Shown piece after piece: positions 42,203-51,123 of a DNA stretch of 64,000 bases. The position numbers were made by a program, and so were the translations under genes. This DNA is from G965230065 sp965230065 (GTDB lineage Bacteria; Bacteroidota; Bacteroidia; Cytophagales; Cyclobacteriaceae). The notes beneath the pieces were generated by a model, which was not told where the DNA came from, did no database searches, and worked only from the letters and a program-made list of their open reading frames with translations. The stretch is from the NCBI GenBank assembly GCA_965230065.1, contig OZ245942.1, forward strand, positions 5,704,001-5,768,000. Direction: 5' to 3'. Position 1 is the stretch's first letter. Each line of letters opens with the position of its first letter.

Positions 42203-42574
42203 TTAAACATGTTGATCCACAAGTATTGAATTTCCATCTGGATCGATAATTATAAAACTTTCCGGCCCTGAAGTTTGTGCATCTGCCTCCTTCTCGAATT
42301 TGACACCTTTACTTATAAGTTGTCTTTGGATATCCCTTATATCTTCGAAAGAGGATAGTTTGTCGGCATTTTCATCCCAACCGGGGTTGAAAGTCAAAAT
42401 ATTCTGCTCAAACATTCCTTGGAATAGTCCAATCAAAGTGTTTTCATTCTTCATGATAAGATACCGCTTTTTTACGTCTCCAGCAAAGACTGAAAACCCT
42501 AATTTTTCATAAAACTCTTTTGAAACCTCGATGTCCTTTACATTGAGACTAACAGAAAATGCTCCTAATTTCAT
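42203..42574 (-). CDS. VOC-family (glyoxalase-like) protein
   Basis: 123 residues of the vicinal-oxygen-chelate fold: 'FSVSLNVKDIEVSKEFYEKL' followed by 'GFSVFAGDVKKRYLIMK' and the C-terminal repeat 'FIIIDPDGNSILVDQHV'. One beta-alpha-beta-beta-beta pair is present, so a dimer would form the active site. The ligand residues that define substrate are not diagnostic. It is convergent with the MoaD-like gene. Confidence 0.85.
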   Translation of the reverse strand: MKLGAFSVSLNVKDIEVSKEFYEKLGFSVFAGDVKKRYLIMKNENTLIGLFQGMFEQNILTFNPGWDENADKLSSFEDIRDIQRQLISKGVKFEKEADAQTSGPESFIIIDPDGNSILVDQHV

Positions 42575-42910
42575 AAATTTTAATATTTGTGTTCTTTCAG
42601 ATAACTACTTCAATGTCAATATGGGTAGATTCATGGTAATCTCAGCCTACGATTTCACTAAATACCAAAACCACAGTTTAAATTTGCCGACACAGCATCT
42701 ACCTAAATATGGCGAAAATTCATTTCATTTTTAATAAAATTTGGATAAACAAAAGCCAAAACTTTATCGGTTAAATTCACAATATTGATCGTATCGAACG
42801 GTAGCAGCAATTTTCACATATGAATTATTAACTCAAATGGAAATAAATTTTTAAGTAAGCTTCCTACTGGTTATAAGCGATTTGAGAATTTACAATGGTA
42901 AATTATTAAA

Positions 42911-42918
42911 TATTTTTG
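42911..42918 (+). promoter_or_regulatory. Candidate -7 promoter element
   Basis: TATTTTTG matches TAnnTTTG exactly, 50 bases upstream of the ATG at 42969, at the end of the 394-base gap after the VOC gene. No clear -33 TTG lies at the ideal distance. Nothing else was seen in that gap (42575-42968). Confidence 0.35.
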
Positions 42919-42968
42919 TTCCTTGTAAATAAATAACAAATTATCTAGCAACCCTTATATATGAACTT

Positions 42969-43364
42969 ATGATTTATGAATTCACAAACCAGCAAGGAAT
43001 CAAATTCATTTCTCCCCCAAATTTTTGGATCAGGGTTTTACAACTAGCTTATTTTTATGATTGGAAACCAAAGGGAACCCGTTGCGAAGAAGTAAATTGG
43101 GATAAAAACTACTTTACAAATCACTCTCAGAAAGTAGAATTAATAGATTCACTTAATATTGCAGAATCATTAAAAAAATCAATACATAATATTCCAGATA
43201 TTTCTTTGAACAACATATCCTCAATTTTTAATGATTGGCGTATAAAAGAAGGTAATCATACTGATCTTATTCGCTTCTTTTCAGGTAAGAACAAGAAGTT
43301 ATTACATGAGTTTATTTTATTTTGCTCAATGGGGAGTTTTATCGTATCGATACATCTTTGCTAA
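42969..43364 (+). CDS. Hypothetical protein
   Basis: 131 residues, AT-rich codon use. It starts MIYEFTNQQGIKFISPPNFW and has aromatic-rich 'LQLAYFYDWKPKGTRCEE', 'NYFTNHSQKVELIDSLNIAE' and a final hydrophobic stretch ('HEFILFCSMGSFIVSI'). The Trp/Phe/Tyr pattern resembles small immunity-type proteins in Bacteroidota, but no family can be named. It stands alone upstream of two terminator hairpins. Confidence 0.5.
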   Translation: MIYEFTNQQGIKFISPPNFWIRVLQLAYFYDWKPKGTRCEEVNWDKNYFTNHSQKVELIDSLNIAESLKKSIHNIPDISLNNISSIFNDWRIKEGNHTDLIRFFSGKNKKLLHEFILFCSMGSFIVSIHLC

Positions 43365-43517
43365 TTTTTCTTAACTCAATGCATTTAAATATCAACCATT
43401 TCTTAAAAACTTACAATGTGCAAAAAGCAGACTGCTTGGTTTTCTTATACAATACCTAATGTCTATCTTTATACTTCATCTGTTCAGTATGGCATTTTCA
43501 GATGACAAGGCTGATTC

Positions 43518-43548
43518 AAAAACCCAGATATTTTTCATCTGGGTTTTT
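43518..43548. terminator. Bidirectional terminator hairpin
   Basis: Perfect 12-base arms AAAAACCCAGAT and ATCTGGGTTTTT around a 7-base loop, with A and T runs on both flanks. It lies 153 bases downstream of the hypothetical gene at 42969-43364. Confidence 0.75.
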
Positions 43549-43599
43549 AACTTTTTGAGTTTTTTACAGGTGAAAAATATCTTCATGATTCTTCTGCCA

Positions 43600-43645
43600 A
43601 TATGCCCCTATTGAGATATAGTTTTTCTGGGGCATATTTTTTTAT
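43600..43645 (+). terminator. Terminator-like hairpin with T tract
   Basis: Arms ATATGCCCC (43600-43608) and GGGGCATAT (43629-43637) are followed by TTTTTTTA. The loop is 20 bases. The remaining gap to 43862 holds no supportable gene. Confidence 0.55.
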
Positions 43646-43862
43646 CTTTGGAAAGCACATTAAAAAAACCTTACCATGTTCAGTGCCAATGTGGCCCAAT
43701 TCTCACAGACCTTTTCAGGTATCTTATGAGGATCGGGTCACGGCGGCACAAGCCACAAATACCTGCTTCCTAAATTGAAACTGGCTATCCTTTCTTTACC
43801 AACCATATTTGATAACGAACTGCACTAAATGTCTAATTTTGGTTTAAGCCCAAATTTTAGGT

Positions 43863-44630
43863 TTACTTCTTAAGTAGTAAATTAACCTTTCCATGTAATC
43901 CATCAATATCCCGTTGAAGGCTATCTAGAGATACCTTATGTTTCAAAGGGCTTACATCAAAATTTGCATAATACTGCCAGGCTTCCCTAACATCTTCAAA
44001 TGGAAGTTCATAAGCAGGGTATATTGGATTGAAAGAAATCAATTGTAATGATTTATCTCGAATTCTAATTCGCTTAAACGCAATCCCATCCCTTGCTACA
44101 ATAATATAGTCATTCCCATCTTTGAATTCACTTACATCTTCTACGTATTTTGCAATGACAATAGAGCCGTGTAAAAGAGGTAGCATTGAATCCCCTTCTA
44201 ATTCAAATCCACGGTGCGTTCCTGATGGTAAATTCGGAATATACATTTTTGGTAATTCAGTTATATATTCAGGATCAGCATAACCGGTCAAATAACCAGC
44301 TTTTGCTTTATTGGGTACGATTTCCACATTTTCCCTTCCACCAACATCAACTGTTGTACTAAGAATCCGCAACTGTTTGCTTTGAATACTTCCTAAGTTC
44401 CGGTATTCGATGAATTGTTTGTCCAAAGCTTCAATGTCTTCCCGTAAGAGCTTATCAATACTAACTAAAAAAAGGTCTGCAAGCTTAATAATCAAGGCCA
44501 AACTGGGTTCAGTCCTACCTTTCTCATAATCCTTATATGTACTCCGCGTACACCCAAGGTTCTTTGCAAACTGTTCTTGGGTCAAACCTGCCTTGACCCT
44601 AAGATATTTTAAATTTTGTGTAAACTTCAT
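43863..44630 (-). CDS. LexA/CI-like repressor with XRE HTH and S24 peptidase domain
   Basis: 255 residues from MKFTQNLKYLRVKAGLTQEQ (ATG at 44630; an upstream Met at 44657 is less likely because the homologous start fits here). An XRE helix-turn-helix (about 5-60) is followed by the self-cleavage pair Ala-Gly in 'KAKAGYLTGY', the S24 serine in 'FELEGDSMLPLL' and the lysine in 'GIAFKRIRI'. These define a LexA/UmuD-like repressor that cleaves itself when RecA* forms. It is divergent from dinB and dnaE2 with two palindromes between. Confidence 0.9.
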   Translation of the reverse strand: MKFTQNLKYLRVKAGLTQEQFAKNLGCTRSTYKDYEKGRTEPSLALIIKLADLFLVSIDKLLREDIEALDKQFIEYRNLGSIQSKQLRILSTTVDVGGRENVEIVPNKAKAGYLTGYADPEYITELPKMYIPNLPSGTHRGFELEGDSMLPLLHGSIVIAKYVEDVSEFKDGNDYIIVARDGIAFKRIRIRDKSLQLISFNPIYPAYELPFEDVREAWQYYANFDVSPLKHKVSLDSLQRDIDGLHGKVNLLLKK

Positions 44631-44665
44631 CTCATGGCTTGGGTTTATCAAAAACAATATACATA

Positions 44666-44706
44666 TTTGGTGATTTTTTCACCAAAAAATGGTGAAATAT
44701 TCACCA
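44666..44706. promoter_or_regulatory. Twin palindromic operators between lexA-like and dinB genes
   Basis: Operator 1 is TTTGGTGA-N5-TCACCAAA (44666-44686, perfect arms of 8). Operator 2 is TGGTGA-N5-TCACCA (44690-44706, arms of 6). Both have the same half-site and the same 5-base spacer. Their centres are 22 bases apart, about two helical turns, so two dimers could bind on one face. They are probably the binding sites of the divergently encoded LexA-like repressor. Confidence 0.8.
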
Positions 44707-44739
44707 AAGTATTAAAAATTATTTTACCACGCAAACCTT

Positions 44740-45912
44740 ATGACCGAACGTGCCATCCTGCATCTTGACCTTGATGCATTTTTCGTTTCCGTTGAGTGCC
44801 TTAAAGACAGGCAATTAAGAGGAAAACCAATAATCATTGGTGGCGGGTCTGACCGGGGAGTTGTCGCATCATGCAGCTATGAAGCACGGAAGTTCGGAAT
44901 AAGCTCAGCGATGCCAATACGTATGGCCAAAATGCTTTGTCCCAAAGGCATATTCATGAAGGGTGATATGGAAAACTATTCATACTATTCAAATTTAGTG
45001 TCAGACATCATTCGAGAAAAAGTACCTTTATTCGAGAAGGCATCGATTGATGAGTTTTATGCTGACATGACTGGAATGGATAAATTTTTCGGTGCTTATA
45101 AATATTCACTGAATTTAAAAAATTACGTGGAAAAAGAGTCCGGTCTTCCACTAAGTATGGCATTAAGCATCAATAAATTAATCTCAAAAATTGCCACTAA
45201 CGAAGTTAAGCCAGCCGGAAATATAAAAATTGAAACAGGTATAGAGAAGGAATATATCGCACCATTAAGTGTTAAAAAAATTCCGTCAATTGGTAATAAG
45301 ACTTTTCAACACTTAAGCTCCATGGGGGTTAAAAAGGTCAAAACTCTAAGTCAAATTCCAATTCCATTTCTAGAAAAAGAATTTGGAAAGTTGGGTAAAG
45401 AATTATGGAAAAAAGCCAATGCCATTGACGACAGAGAAGTGGTACCATATTCAGAAGCAAAATCTCTTTCCCAGGAAAGGACATTTCAGCAGGATACTAC
45501 AGACCAAACATTTCTCAAATCCCAATTATTTTATATGGGAGAAAAATTGTCATATAAACTCAGAATTCAAAAAAAATTGACTGGTTGCATTAGTGTAAAA
45601 ATCCGGTATTCTGATTTTAATACCTATGAGAAGCAAAAAAAAATCCCGCTTACCGCTTCAGATCAAACCATCACCTCTACAATAATTGAATTATTTGAGC
45701 AACTACACCAAAAGCGACTATTAGTACGCCTCGTCGGAGTAAGGCTCTCACACCTCATACCGGGCCATTACCAAATCTCTCTATTCGAAGACACAGCTCA
45801 GATGATACGATTATCCCAATCATTAGACAAAATTAAGAGCAGATATGGCAATGATAGTATCATGCGTGCAATATCATTAAGAAATAAAAAAATGAATAGT
45901 ACCGATAAATAG
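44740..45912 (+). CDS. dinB: Y-family DNA polymerase IV-like (DinB/ImuB-type)
   Basis: 390 residues. The catalytic acids are in 'ILHLDLDAFFVSVECLKDRQ' (residues 6-25) and 'EKASIDEFYADMTGM'. The palm, fingers and little-finger order is standard ('KIPSIGNKTFQHLSSMGV' helix-hairpin-helix, then 'LFYMGEKLSYKLRIQKKL'). Active-site residues look intact, so it is likely an active translesion polymerase and not an ImuB pseudo-polymerase. It is under the LexA-like operator and precedes dnaE2 by six bases. Confidence 0.93.
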   Translation: MTERAILHLDLDAFFVSVECLKDRQLRGKPIIIGGGSDRGVVASCSYEARKFGISSAMPIRMAKMLCPKGIFMKGDMENYSYYSNLVSDIIREKVPLFEKASIDEFYADMTGMDKFFGAYKYSLNLKNYVEKESGLPLSMALSINKLISKIATNEVKPAGNIKIETGIEKEYIAPLSVKKIPSIGNKTFQHLSSMGVKKVKTLSQIPIPFLEKEFGKLGKELWKKANAIDDREVVPYSEAKSLSQERTFQQDTTDQTFLKSQLFYMGEKLSYKLRIQKKLTGCISVKIRYSDFNTYEKQKKIPLTASDQTITSTIIELFEQLHQKRLLVRLVGVRLSHLIPGHYQISLFEDTAQMIRLSQSLDKIKSRYGNDSIMRAISLRNKKMNSTDK

Positions 45913-45918
45913 AAAAAT

Positions 45919-48861
45919 ATGTTTCTCAACTGCCACACATATTTTAGCATGCGTTTTGGCACCCTCTCACCAGAAAAGCTTGTCACTATGGCCAAGGAGA
46001 ACGGATGCACTAAAATCGCTCTTACTGATATCAATAATGCCTCATGTGCCTTAGATTTTATTAAATTGTGCTATGTCCACGAAATTGAACCTGTAATTGG
46101 ACTTGAGTTCAGACATGAAGGCGAATTATTATGGATCGGGTTAGCAGAAAATAATCAAGGATTCATGGCATTGAATCAATATTATTCAGATTGCTCCCTA
46201 AACAACACACCTCTTCCTAAATATGCCCCTACTCTACCAAACACATTTATCATTTACCCGTTTTCGTATGATTATCGAAGACAGCTTGAAGAATGGGAGT
46301 TTGTCGGAATTAGACCTAGGGAGATAAGCAAAATTTATTCTTCACCGATTCGATATATGCATAGTAAGGCGGTCGTTTTACACCCAGTTACACTTGCAAA
46401 TAAAACTGAACATAAATTACATTGTATTTTAAGGGCCATTGACCAAAATACACTACTGCATAAATTAGAAAAAAAAAATGGGGCATTACCAGAGGATTCT
46501 TTCGTATCCGAATCCAAACTAGTAAATCATTTTGCCGATTATCCAAAAATAATAGAAAACACAAGGAGAATCCTGAATTCATGTGAAATTACCCTTGATC
46601 TTAAAAGCGCGAAAAATAAAAAAACTTTTACCGGTTGTCCCAGGGATGATAGAAACCTCTTAACAAAATTAGCCAGGGACGGCTTTCCGAAACGATACGT
46701 AAATGATGACAAGGTGGCAGCTAAAAGATTTGAAAGAGAAATTGAGGTAATTGATAAACTTGGGTTCTCTCCTTATTTTCTTATTACCAATGACTTCGTT
46801 CAATATGCAAAAAACCGGGGATTTCCGCACATCGGCAGAGGAAGTGGAGCGAATTCCCTGGTTGCCTATTGTATGGGTATAACAAATGTTGATCCTATCT
46901 CTCTGAATCTATATTTTGAAAGATTTATCAACCCATCAAGGACTTCTCCTCCTGACTTTGATATTGACTTCAGCTGGGATGAGCGGGATGAGGTTATAGA
47001 TTATGTATTTAAACGATACTCCAGCAACAATGTGGCTTTACTAGCTACCTATTCTACATTTCAAGGAAGAGCAATTTTGAGAGAACTTGGAAAGGTATAT
47101 GGTTTGCCTCCCGGGGAAATTGAAGTTTTGATAGACGGCAGAAAACACAAAAAACAACAATATGACAATATTGGAAAAGAAATAATGCATTATGGAATGC
47201 AAATACAAGGTTTTCCAAATTATCTGAGCATTCATGCAGGAGGTGTATTGATCACTGAAGACCCTATATGCCAATATTCGGTAAAACAAATGATGCCAAA
47301 AGGGTTCCCTATCGTTCAGTTTGACATGTATACAGCTGAGGACTTTGGCTTCTACAAATATGATATACTAGCCCAGCGAGGCCTTGGACACATTAAGGAT
47401 ACAGTTCATATTATACGAGAAAATAAAGGTATTGATATTGATATTACCCAGGTTGAAAAATTCAAAAATGACAATAAAATCAACCAACAAATAAAACGAG
47501 CCCGAACAATAGGAGCTTTTTACATTGAATCACCTGCGATGAGAGGTTTACTGTCAAAATTAAAATGTGATGATTTTGAGACCCTCGTAGCTGCCAGCTC
47601 CATTATCAGGCCGGGGGTATCTTCAAGTGGTATGATGCAAGAATTCATCCGTCGGCATCATGATCCAACCTCTTTCAAATATCTCCACCCGGTTTTTGAA
47701 GAGCAGCTGGGCGAAACTTACGGAGTGATGATCTACCAAGAGGATGTTCTAAAAATTGCACATCACTTTGCCGATCTAGACTTATCTGAAGCTGATATTC
47801 TGAGGCGTGGGATGTCAGGTAAGTCCAGGTCTAAGAAAGAATTTCAGCGCCTCAAAGATAAATTTTTCTCTAACTGCTTTAAAAAAGGATACGAGGAAAA
47901 TTTGACCAATGAAGTATGGCGACAGATTGAAAGTTTTGCTGGATATAGTTTCTGCAAAGCACATTCAGCTTCATATGCTGTTGAATCTTACCAAAGCCTT
48001 TTTCTCAAAACTTATTTTCCTATTGAATTTATGGTAGGTGTGATCAATAATTCAGGTGGGTTTTACAAGAAAGAAGTGTATATCCATGAAGCCAGAATGG
48101 CAGGAGCAAAAATTGAGGCACCATGCGTTCAGCAAAGTACCTTTCTAACATCTGTGCATGAAACTACAATATTCTTGGGATTTTCATTAATCAAAGGGTT
48201 GGAATACAATACAGCGACAATAATCATTCGTGAAAGAAGCCTAAATGGGTCTTTCGCGGATTTGGGTGATTTCATGAGACGAACCAGAATTGCAAAAGAG
48301 CAACTTATTCTTTTAATAAGAATAGACGCATTGCGTTTTACAAATCGAACTAAACAGGAACTAATGTGGGCAAAAAGTAAACATTATATTTCCCATATCA
48401 ACGCATCTACCTCCCCAATCAAATTTAAAGAGAAGGGAGCAACAAACACCCTCCCATCCCTTGACATAAATATGAAAGAAGATATTTTTGATCAAATCGA
48501 GTTACTTGGATTCACTCTTGATTCTCCCTTCAATTTACTGATTACCGAATATAGGGGCCAAATAAAAGCAATAGAACTATCTGACTCTGTTGGAAAAATC
48601 GTAAAAATGGTTGGATATTTTATTGCTCGTAAAGATGTCAGAACCAAACATGGGAAATTAATGAACTTTGGCACCTGGATTGATAATGAAGGCACTTTTT
48701 TTGATACTACGCACTTTCCTCAAAGCATAAATAAATATCCTTTTTCAGGTCCAGGATGCTATCTTATTTCTGGAAAGGTAGTTGCTGAGTTTGGTTTTCC
48801 TTCCATTGAGGTTATTAAAATGGCCAGGCTACCCATAATTAACGATCCAAGATACACATAA
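45919..48861 (+). CDS. dnaE2: Error-prone DNA polymerase III alpha subunit, DnaE2-like
   Basis: 980 residues, close to the ~1000-1050 of DnaE2. An N-terminal PHP domain ('MFLNCHTYFSMRFGTLSPEK') is followed by the polymerase core with 'HIGRGSGANSLVAYCMGITN' and the metal site 'PDFDIDFSWDERDEVIDYVF', then 'GMMQEFIRRHHDP' and the fingers 'GYSFCKAHSASYAVESYQSL', and an OB-fold near the C-terminus. With the Y-family polymerase and the S24 repressor it forms an SOS mutagenesis cassette. The internal hairpin region 'YIHEARMAGAKIEAP' is intact. Confidence 0.93.
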   Translation: MFLNCHTYFSMRFGTLSPEKLVTMAKENGCTKIALTDINNASCALDFIKLCYVHEIEPVIGLEFRHEGELLWIGLAENNQGFMALNQYYSDCSLNNTPLPKYAPTLPNTFIIYPFSYDYRRQLEEWEFVGIRPREISKIYSSPIRYMHSKAVVLHPVTLANKTEHKLHCILRAIDQNTLLHKLEKKNGALPEDSFVSESKLVNHFADYPKIIENTRRILNSCEITLDLKSAKNKKTFTGCPRDDRNLLTKLARDGFPKRYVNDDKVAAKRFEREIEVIDKLGFSPYFLITNDFVQYAKNRGFPHIGRGSGANSLVAYCMGITNVDPISLNLYFERFINPSRTSPPDFDIDFSWDERDEVIDYVFKRYSSNNVALLATYSTFQGRAILRELGKVYGLPPGEIEVLIDGRKHKKQQYDNIGKEIMHYGMQIQGFPNYLSIHAGGVLITEDPICQYSVKQMMPKGFPIVQFDMYTAEDFGFYKYDILAQRGLGHIKDTVHIIRENKGIDIDITQVEKFKNDNKINQQIKRARTIGAFYIESPAMRGLLSKLKCDDFETLVAASSIIRPGVSSSGMMQEFIRRHHDPTSFKYLHPVFEEQLGETYGVMIYQEDVLKIAHHFADLDLSEADILRRGMSGKSRSKKEFQRLKDKFFSNCFKKGYEENLTNEVWRQIESFAGYSFCKAHSASYAVESYQSLFLKTYFPIEFMVGVINNSGGFYKKEVYIHEARMAGAKIEAPCVQQSTFLTSVHETTIFLGFSLIKGLEYNTATIIIRERSLNGSFADLGDFMRRTRIAKEQLILLIRIDALRFTNRTKQELMWAKSKHYISHINASTSPIKFKEKGATNTLPSLDINMKEDIFDQIELLGFTLDSPFNLLITEYRGQIKAIELSDSVGKIVKMVGYFIARKDVRTKHGKLMNFGTWIDNEGTFFDTTHFPQSINKYPFSGPGCYLISGKVVAEFGFPSIEVIKMARLPIINDPRYT

Positions 48862-49060
48862 AGTAATACTCTTTGGGTACGCTAAATTTTTCAAAGCTTT
48901 AATAATTTATTGTATACTTCCTGATGATTTAGCTCAACTATTAAATTCACATCATCTACTTTCCTTATGATATGGTCAGCTTTTAAGCCGCTCGTGAATC
49001 TTCTGTGACTTCCGTCTTGAAACTTCACACATTATGCTTATTCATGACAAAAAATTATGC

Positions 49061-49300
49061 TCAGCTATCTTCAGGAAGTGAATCAAACTCTTTTCTTTTA
49101 TTTTCAAACCAAGTTTGCATTGCTTCCGGTTTTTGCATCAATTCCCGCATCTCATTCAATGCTATTTGGTGTGCTTCAGCACCTTTCTGAAACATCTCGG
49201 TTCCATGTTTTTTACTCAATTCAGCCATTTCTTCAAATGAGTTTGCGTGGAATTCTTTGTCGCAAGCCCCACCAAGTTGTTTACAAGTCATTGTTTTCAT
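49061..49300 (-). CDS. DUF1059-family small protein
   Basis: 79 residues. It starts MKTMTCKQLGGACDKEFHAN, with a Cys-Gly-Gly-Ala-Cys core, and has 'SFEEMAELSKKHGTEMFQKG', the DUF1059 pattern. The C-terminal 'MRELMQKPEAMQTWFENKRK' is also usual. Small predicted metal- or DNA-associated protein of unknown role. It lies 9 bases from the next gene upstream (49310-49639) on the same strand. Confidence 0.85.
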   Translation of the reverse strand: MKTMTCKQLGGACDKEFHANSFEEMAELSKKHGTEMFQKGAEAHQIALNEMRELMQKPEAMQTWFENKRKEFDSLPEDS

Positions 49301-49309
49301 AATTAAACT

Positions 49310-49639
49310 TTAAGAAACCAATTCTTCAACAGTAGGAATGTATGGGTGTAGTTGTAGAAACTTTGAAATACAATGACTTAATTCGTGTGCAAGAAAATTT
49401 ACATCATTCTTTGAATCCTTCAAATAAACATCGACGGACAATTGTTTTACCACGACTTCTTGTAATTCTTTATCATAACGAACATCAATCTTAATCGCCT
49501 GGATTTTATCAAAATTATCACTTAAATTAGTCTCAATATAAGTATCAATTAAGTGGATAACTTTCCAAAACGTAAGTATTACTTCTTTCTTTTCACTTCC
49601 TAAATCTTGGTCCACGCTTTTATTCAAATAATTAATCAT
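49310..49639 (-). CDS. Hypothetical protein with HExxH-like motif
   Basis: 109 residues. Near the C-terminus 'NDVNFLAHELSHCISKFLQL' contains HELSH, which fits the HExxH zinc-protease motif, but the protein is too short to be a standard metalloprotease and no third ligand is visible. The rest is helical at the start ('KKEVILTFWKVIHLIDTYIE') and beta-like in the middle ('IKIDVRYDKELQEVVVKQLS'). It is nine bases upstream of the DUF1059 gene in the same strand. Motif may be chance. Confidence 0.55.
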   Translation of the reverse strand: MINYLNKSVDQDLGSEKKEVILTFWKVIHLIDTYIETNLSDNFDKIQAIKIDVRYDKELQEVVVKQLSVDVYLKDSKNDVNFLAHELSHCISKFLQLHPYIPTVEELVS

Positions 49640-50510
49640 TGCAAACAGAGAATTGTAAGTTTAAAAAATATGCACTCTTGATAAGCCTTCACATATTAAG
49701 CTTACAAATTTACCCCTAATTAAATGTTTAATTTATAAAAAATCCAGTTTTTTGTCAAATCTGTATTTCTCTATTAAGAATTAATGAAGTTTAATCCGGA
49801 AGAACGTCAGCTTAATAGTTGTAGCTTTGAATTACACTTTAGCGCTGATCTATGGTTTTTTATGCTATGTGTAAGCATCTTTAAAGCAAGGGATAGATTA
49901 GATTGTTTATTTAATGAGTGAAATCCACCACGGATCGAGCCTTTATGTGCATGATGGAGCCTGAAGCATTAGGAAGTAGTTGAGTTGTCTTACTACGAGG
50001 TTTGCACTGAAGGATTCGATACTTTAAAATCTGGTTTCAACTTACAAAAACAATATAATTGGCATAAAGGCCGGATGAGCAAACACATCTTTTTGATATC
50101 CAAAACATCAACGTTGAGTACCTCTTGAGTAGATGTATTGGGGATAAAGTGAAAGATTAGAGCCAAGAAATTGATGCACTAACCTGGGGATATCTTTCCG
50201 TAATCTAAGTTAATGAGCCGCTCAAAGGCAGTGATCACAGACTCGATGGTATCAGGGATTGAAACTAATGTGAATTTTCCTGAAATAGAACCAGAAGAGT
50301 ATTTTCCAAATTGAGTGATCGAATCCCATAGAGAGCTTAGCCCATTACAAAAATAGAGATCGGATCTCCGAATTGCCAATAACCTCACTGGTGAAAAAAG
50401 TAAATGAGTTGATGACTAACATACCGCCATGTATGAGTCTCATGCGCGAATAGTTGTTCTACAGGGCAGTTATTCCAGAGGCGCATCGGTAGTCATTTGG
50501 CTAAATGCTT
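49640..50510. other. Long gap with no clear gene, possible gene remnants
   Basis: About 870 bases. A short plus frame (ATG at 49792, about 45 codons) and a 70-codon minus frame (50179-50388, 'SGKFTLVSIPDTIESVITAF') are the only coding-like pieces. The minus piece reads like the C-terminal part of a broken protein but matches nothing that I know. No rRNA, tRNA or IS ends seen. Confidence 0.4.
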
Positions 50511-50888
50511 TTAACAGGCAGTATCTCCACCATTCTCCCAAAGTTTAATTGTTCTTTTGATGAACTCTTCAAGTCCACTTTTAGAAATGTCAATTGTCTT
50601 TTTAACTCTTATGCAGCCCTTTCCTTTATCAAAGTCTTTAAGTAGTTCTTTAGCATTTTCTACTTTGTCAATATTTCCAACATAGAGACTTACATATGCA
50701 CGCTGCGCATTTAAATGAAAAATCTTCCTCTCGCTGTTTCCGTATGATAGCATCTTGTAATCAATTCCTTCATTTAGAAAAGGCCCGTGATTTTTTATCA
50801 TTTTACGAATCTTTTCCAGCTTGGTCTTTCTCCAATCGGTTTCCAACTTCTCTAAATATTCACTAGGTGTCTTTGCTTCGTACTGCAT
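50511..50888 (-). CDS. DUF1801-family (YdhG-like) protein
   Basis: 125 residues. 'TPSEYLEKLETDWRKTKLEK' and 'GIDYKMLSYGNSERKIFHLN' with 'AYVSLYVGNI' and 'GKGCIRVKKTIDISKSGLEE' fit the DUF1801 fold, small proteins once proposed as iron chaperones. The C-terminus is short with no extra domain. Stands alone. Confidence 0.85.
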   Translation of the reverse strand: MQYEAKTPSEYLEKLETDWRKTKLEKIRKMIKNHGPFLNEGIDYKMLSYGNSERKIFHLNAQRAYVSLYVGNIDKVENAKELLKDFDKGKGCIRVKKTIDISKSGLEEFIKRTIKLWENGGDTAC

Positions 50889-51123
50889 AATTTATTCAAT
50901 ATCCACTTTTTAAGCCTTTTCTATCATATTGCTGATGAAAAGTATGCTAATTGAAAGGATGAGCATTTCCATTGGTGTTTTATCGCATTCAGGTGTAACG
51001 TTTGCTAAGGTACAAAGCATTTGGCTAATTACCACAAATACAAAATATGTAACCCAACCCAATTATATACTGACTATTTACAGGTTTACCATCTGTACCA
51101 TTCCATAATTAATGTTAGGCTGG

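Noticed and set aside
43675..43830. HypE-like fragment ('GSGHGGTSHKYLLPKL') on the plus strand
   Set aside because: Only about 30 codons read sensibly, with no continuation in any frame; too short to call a remnant.
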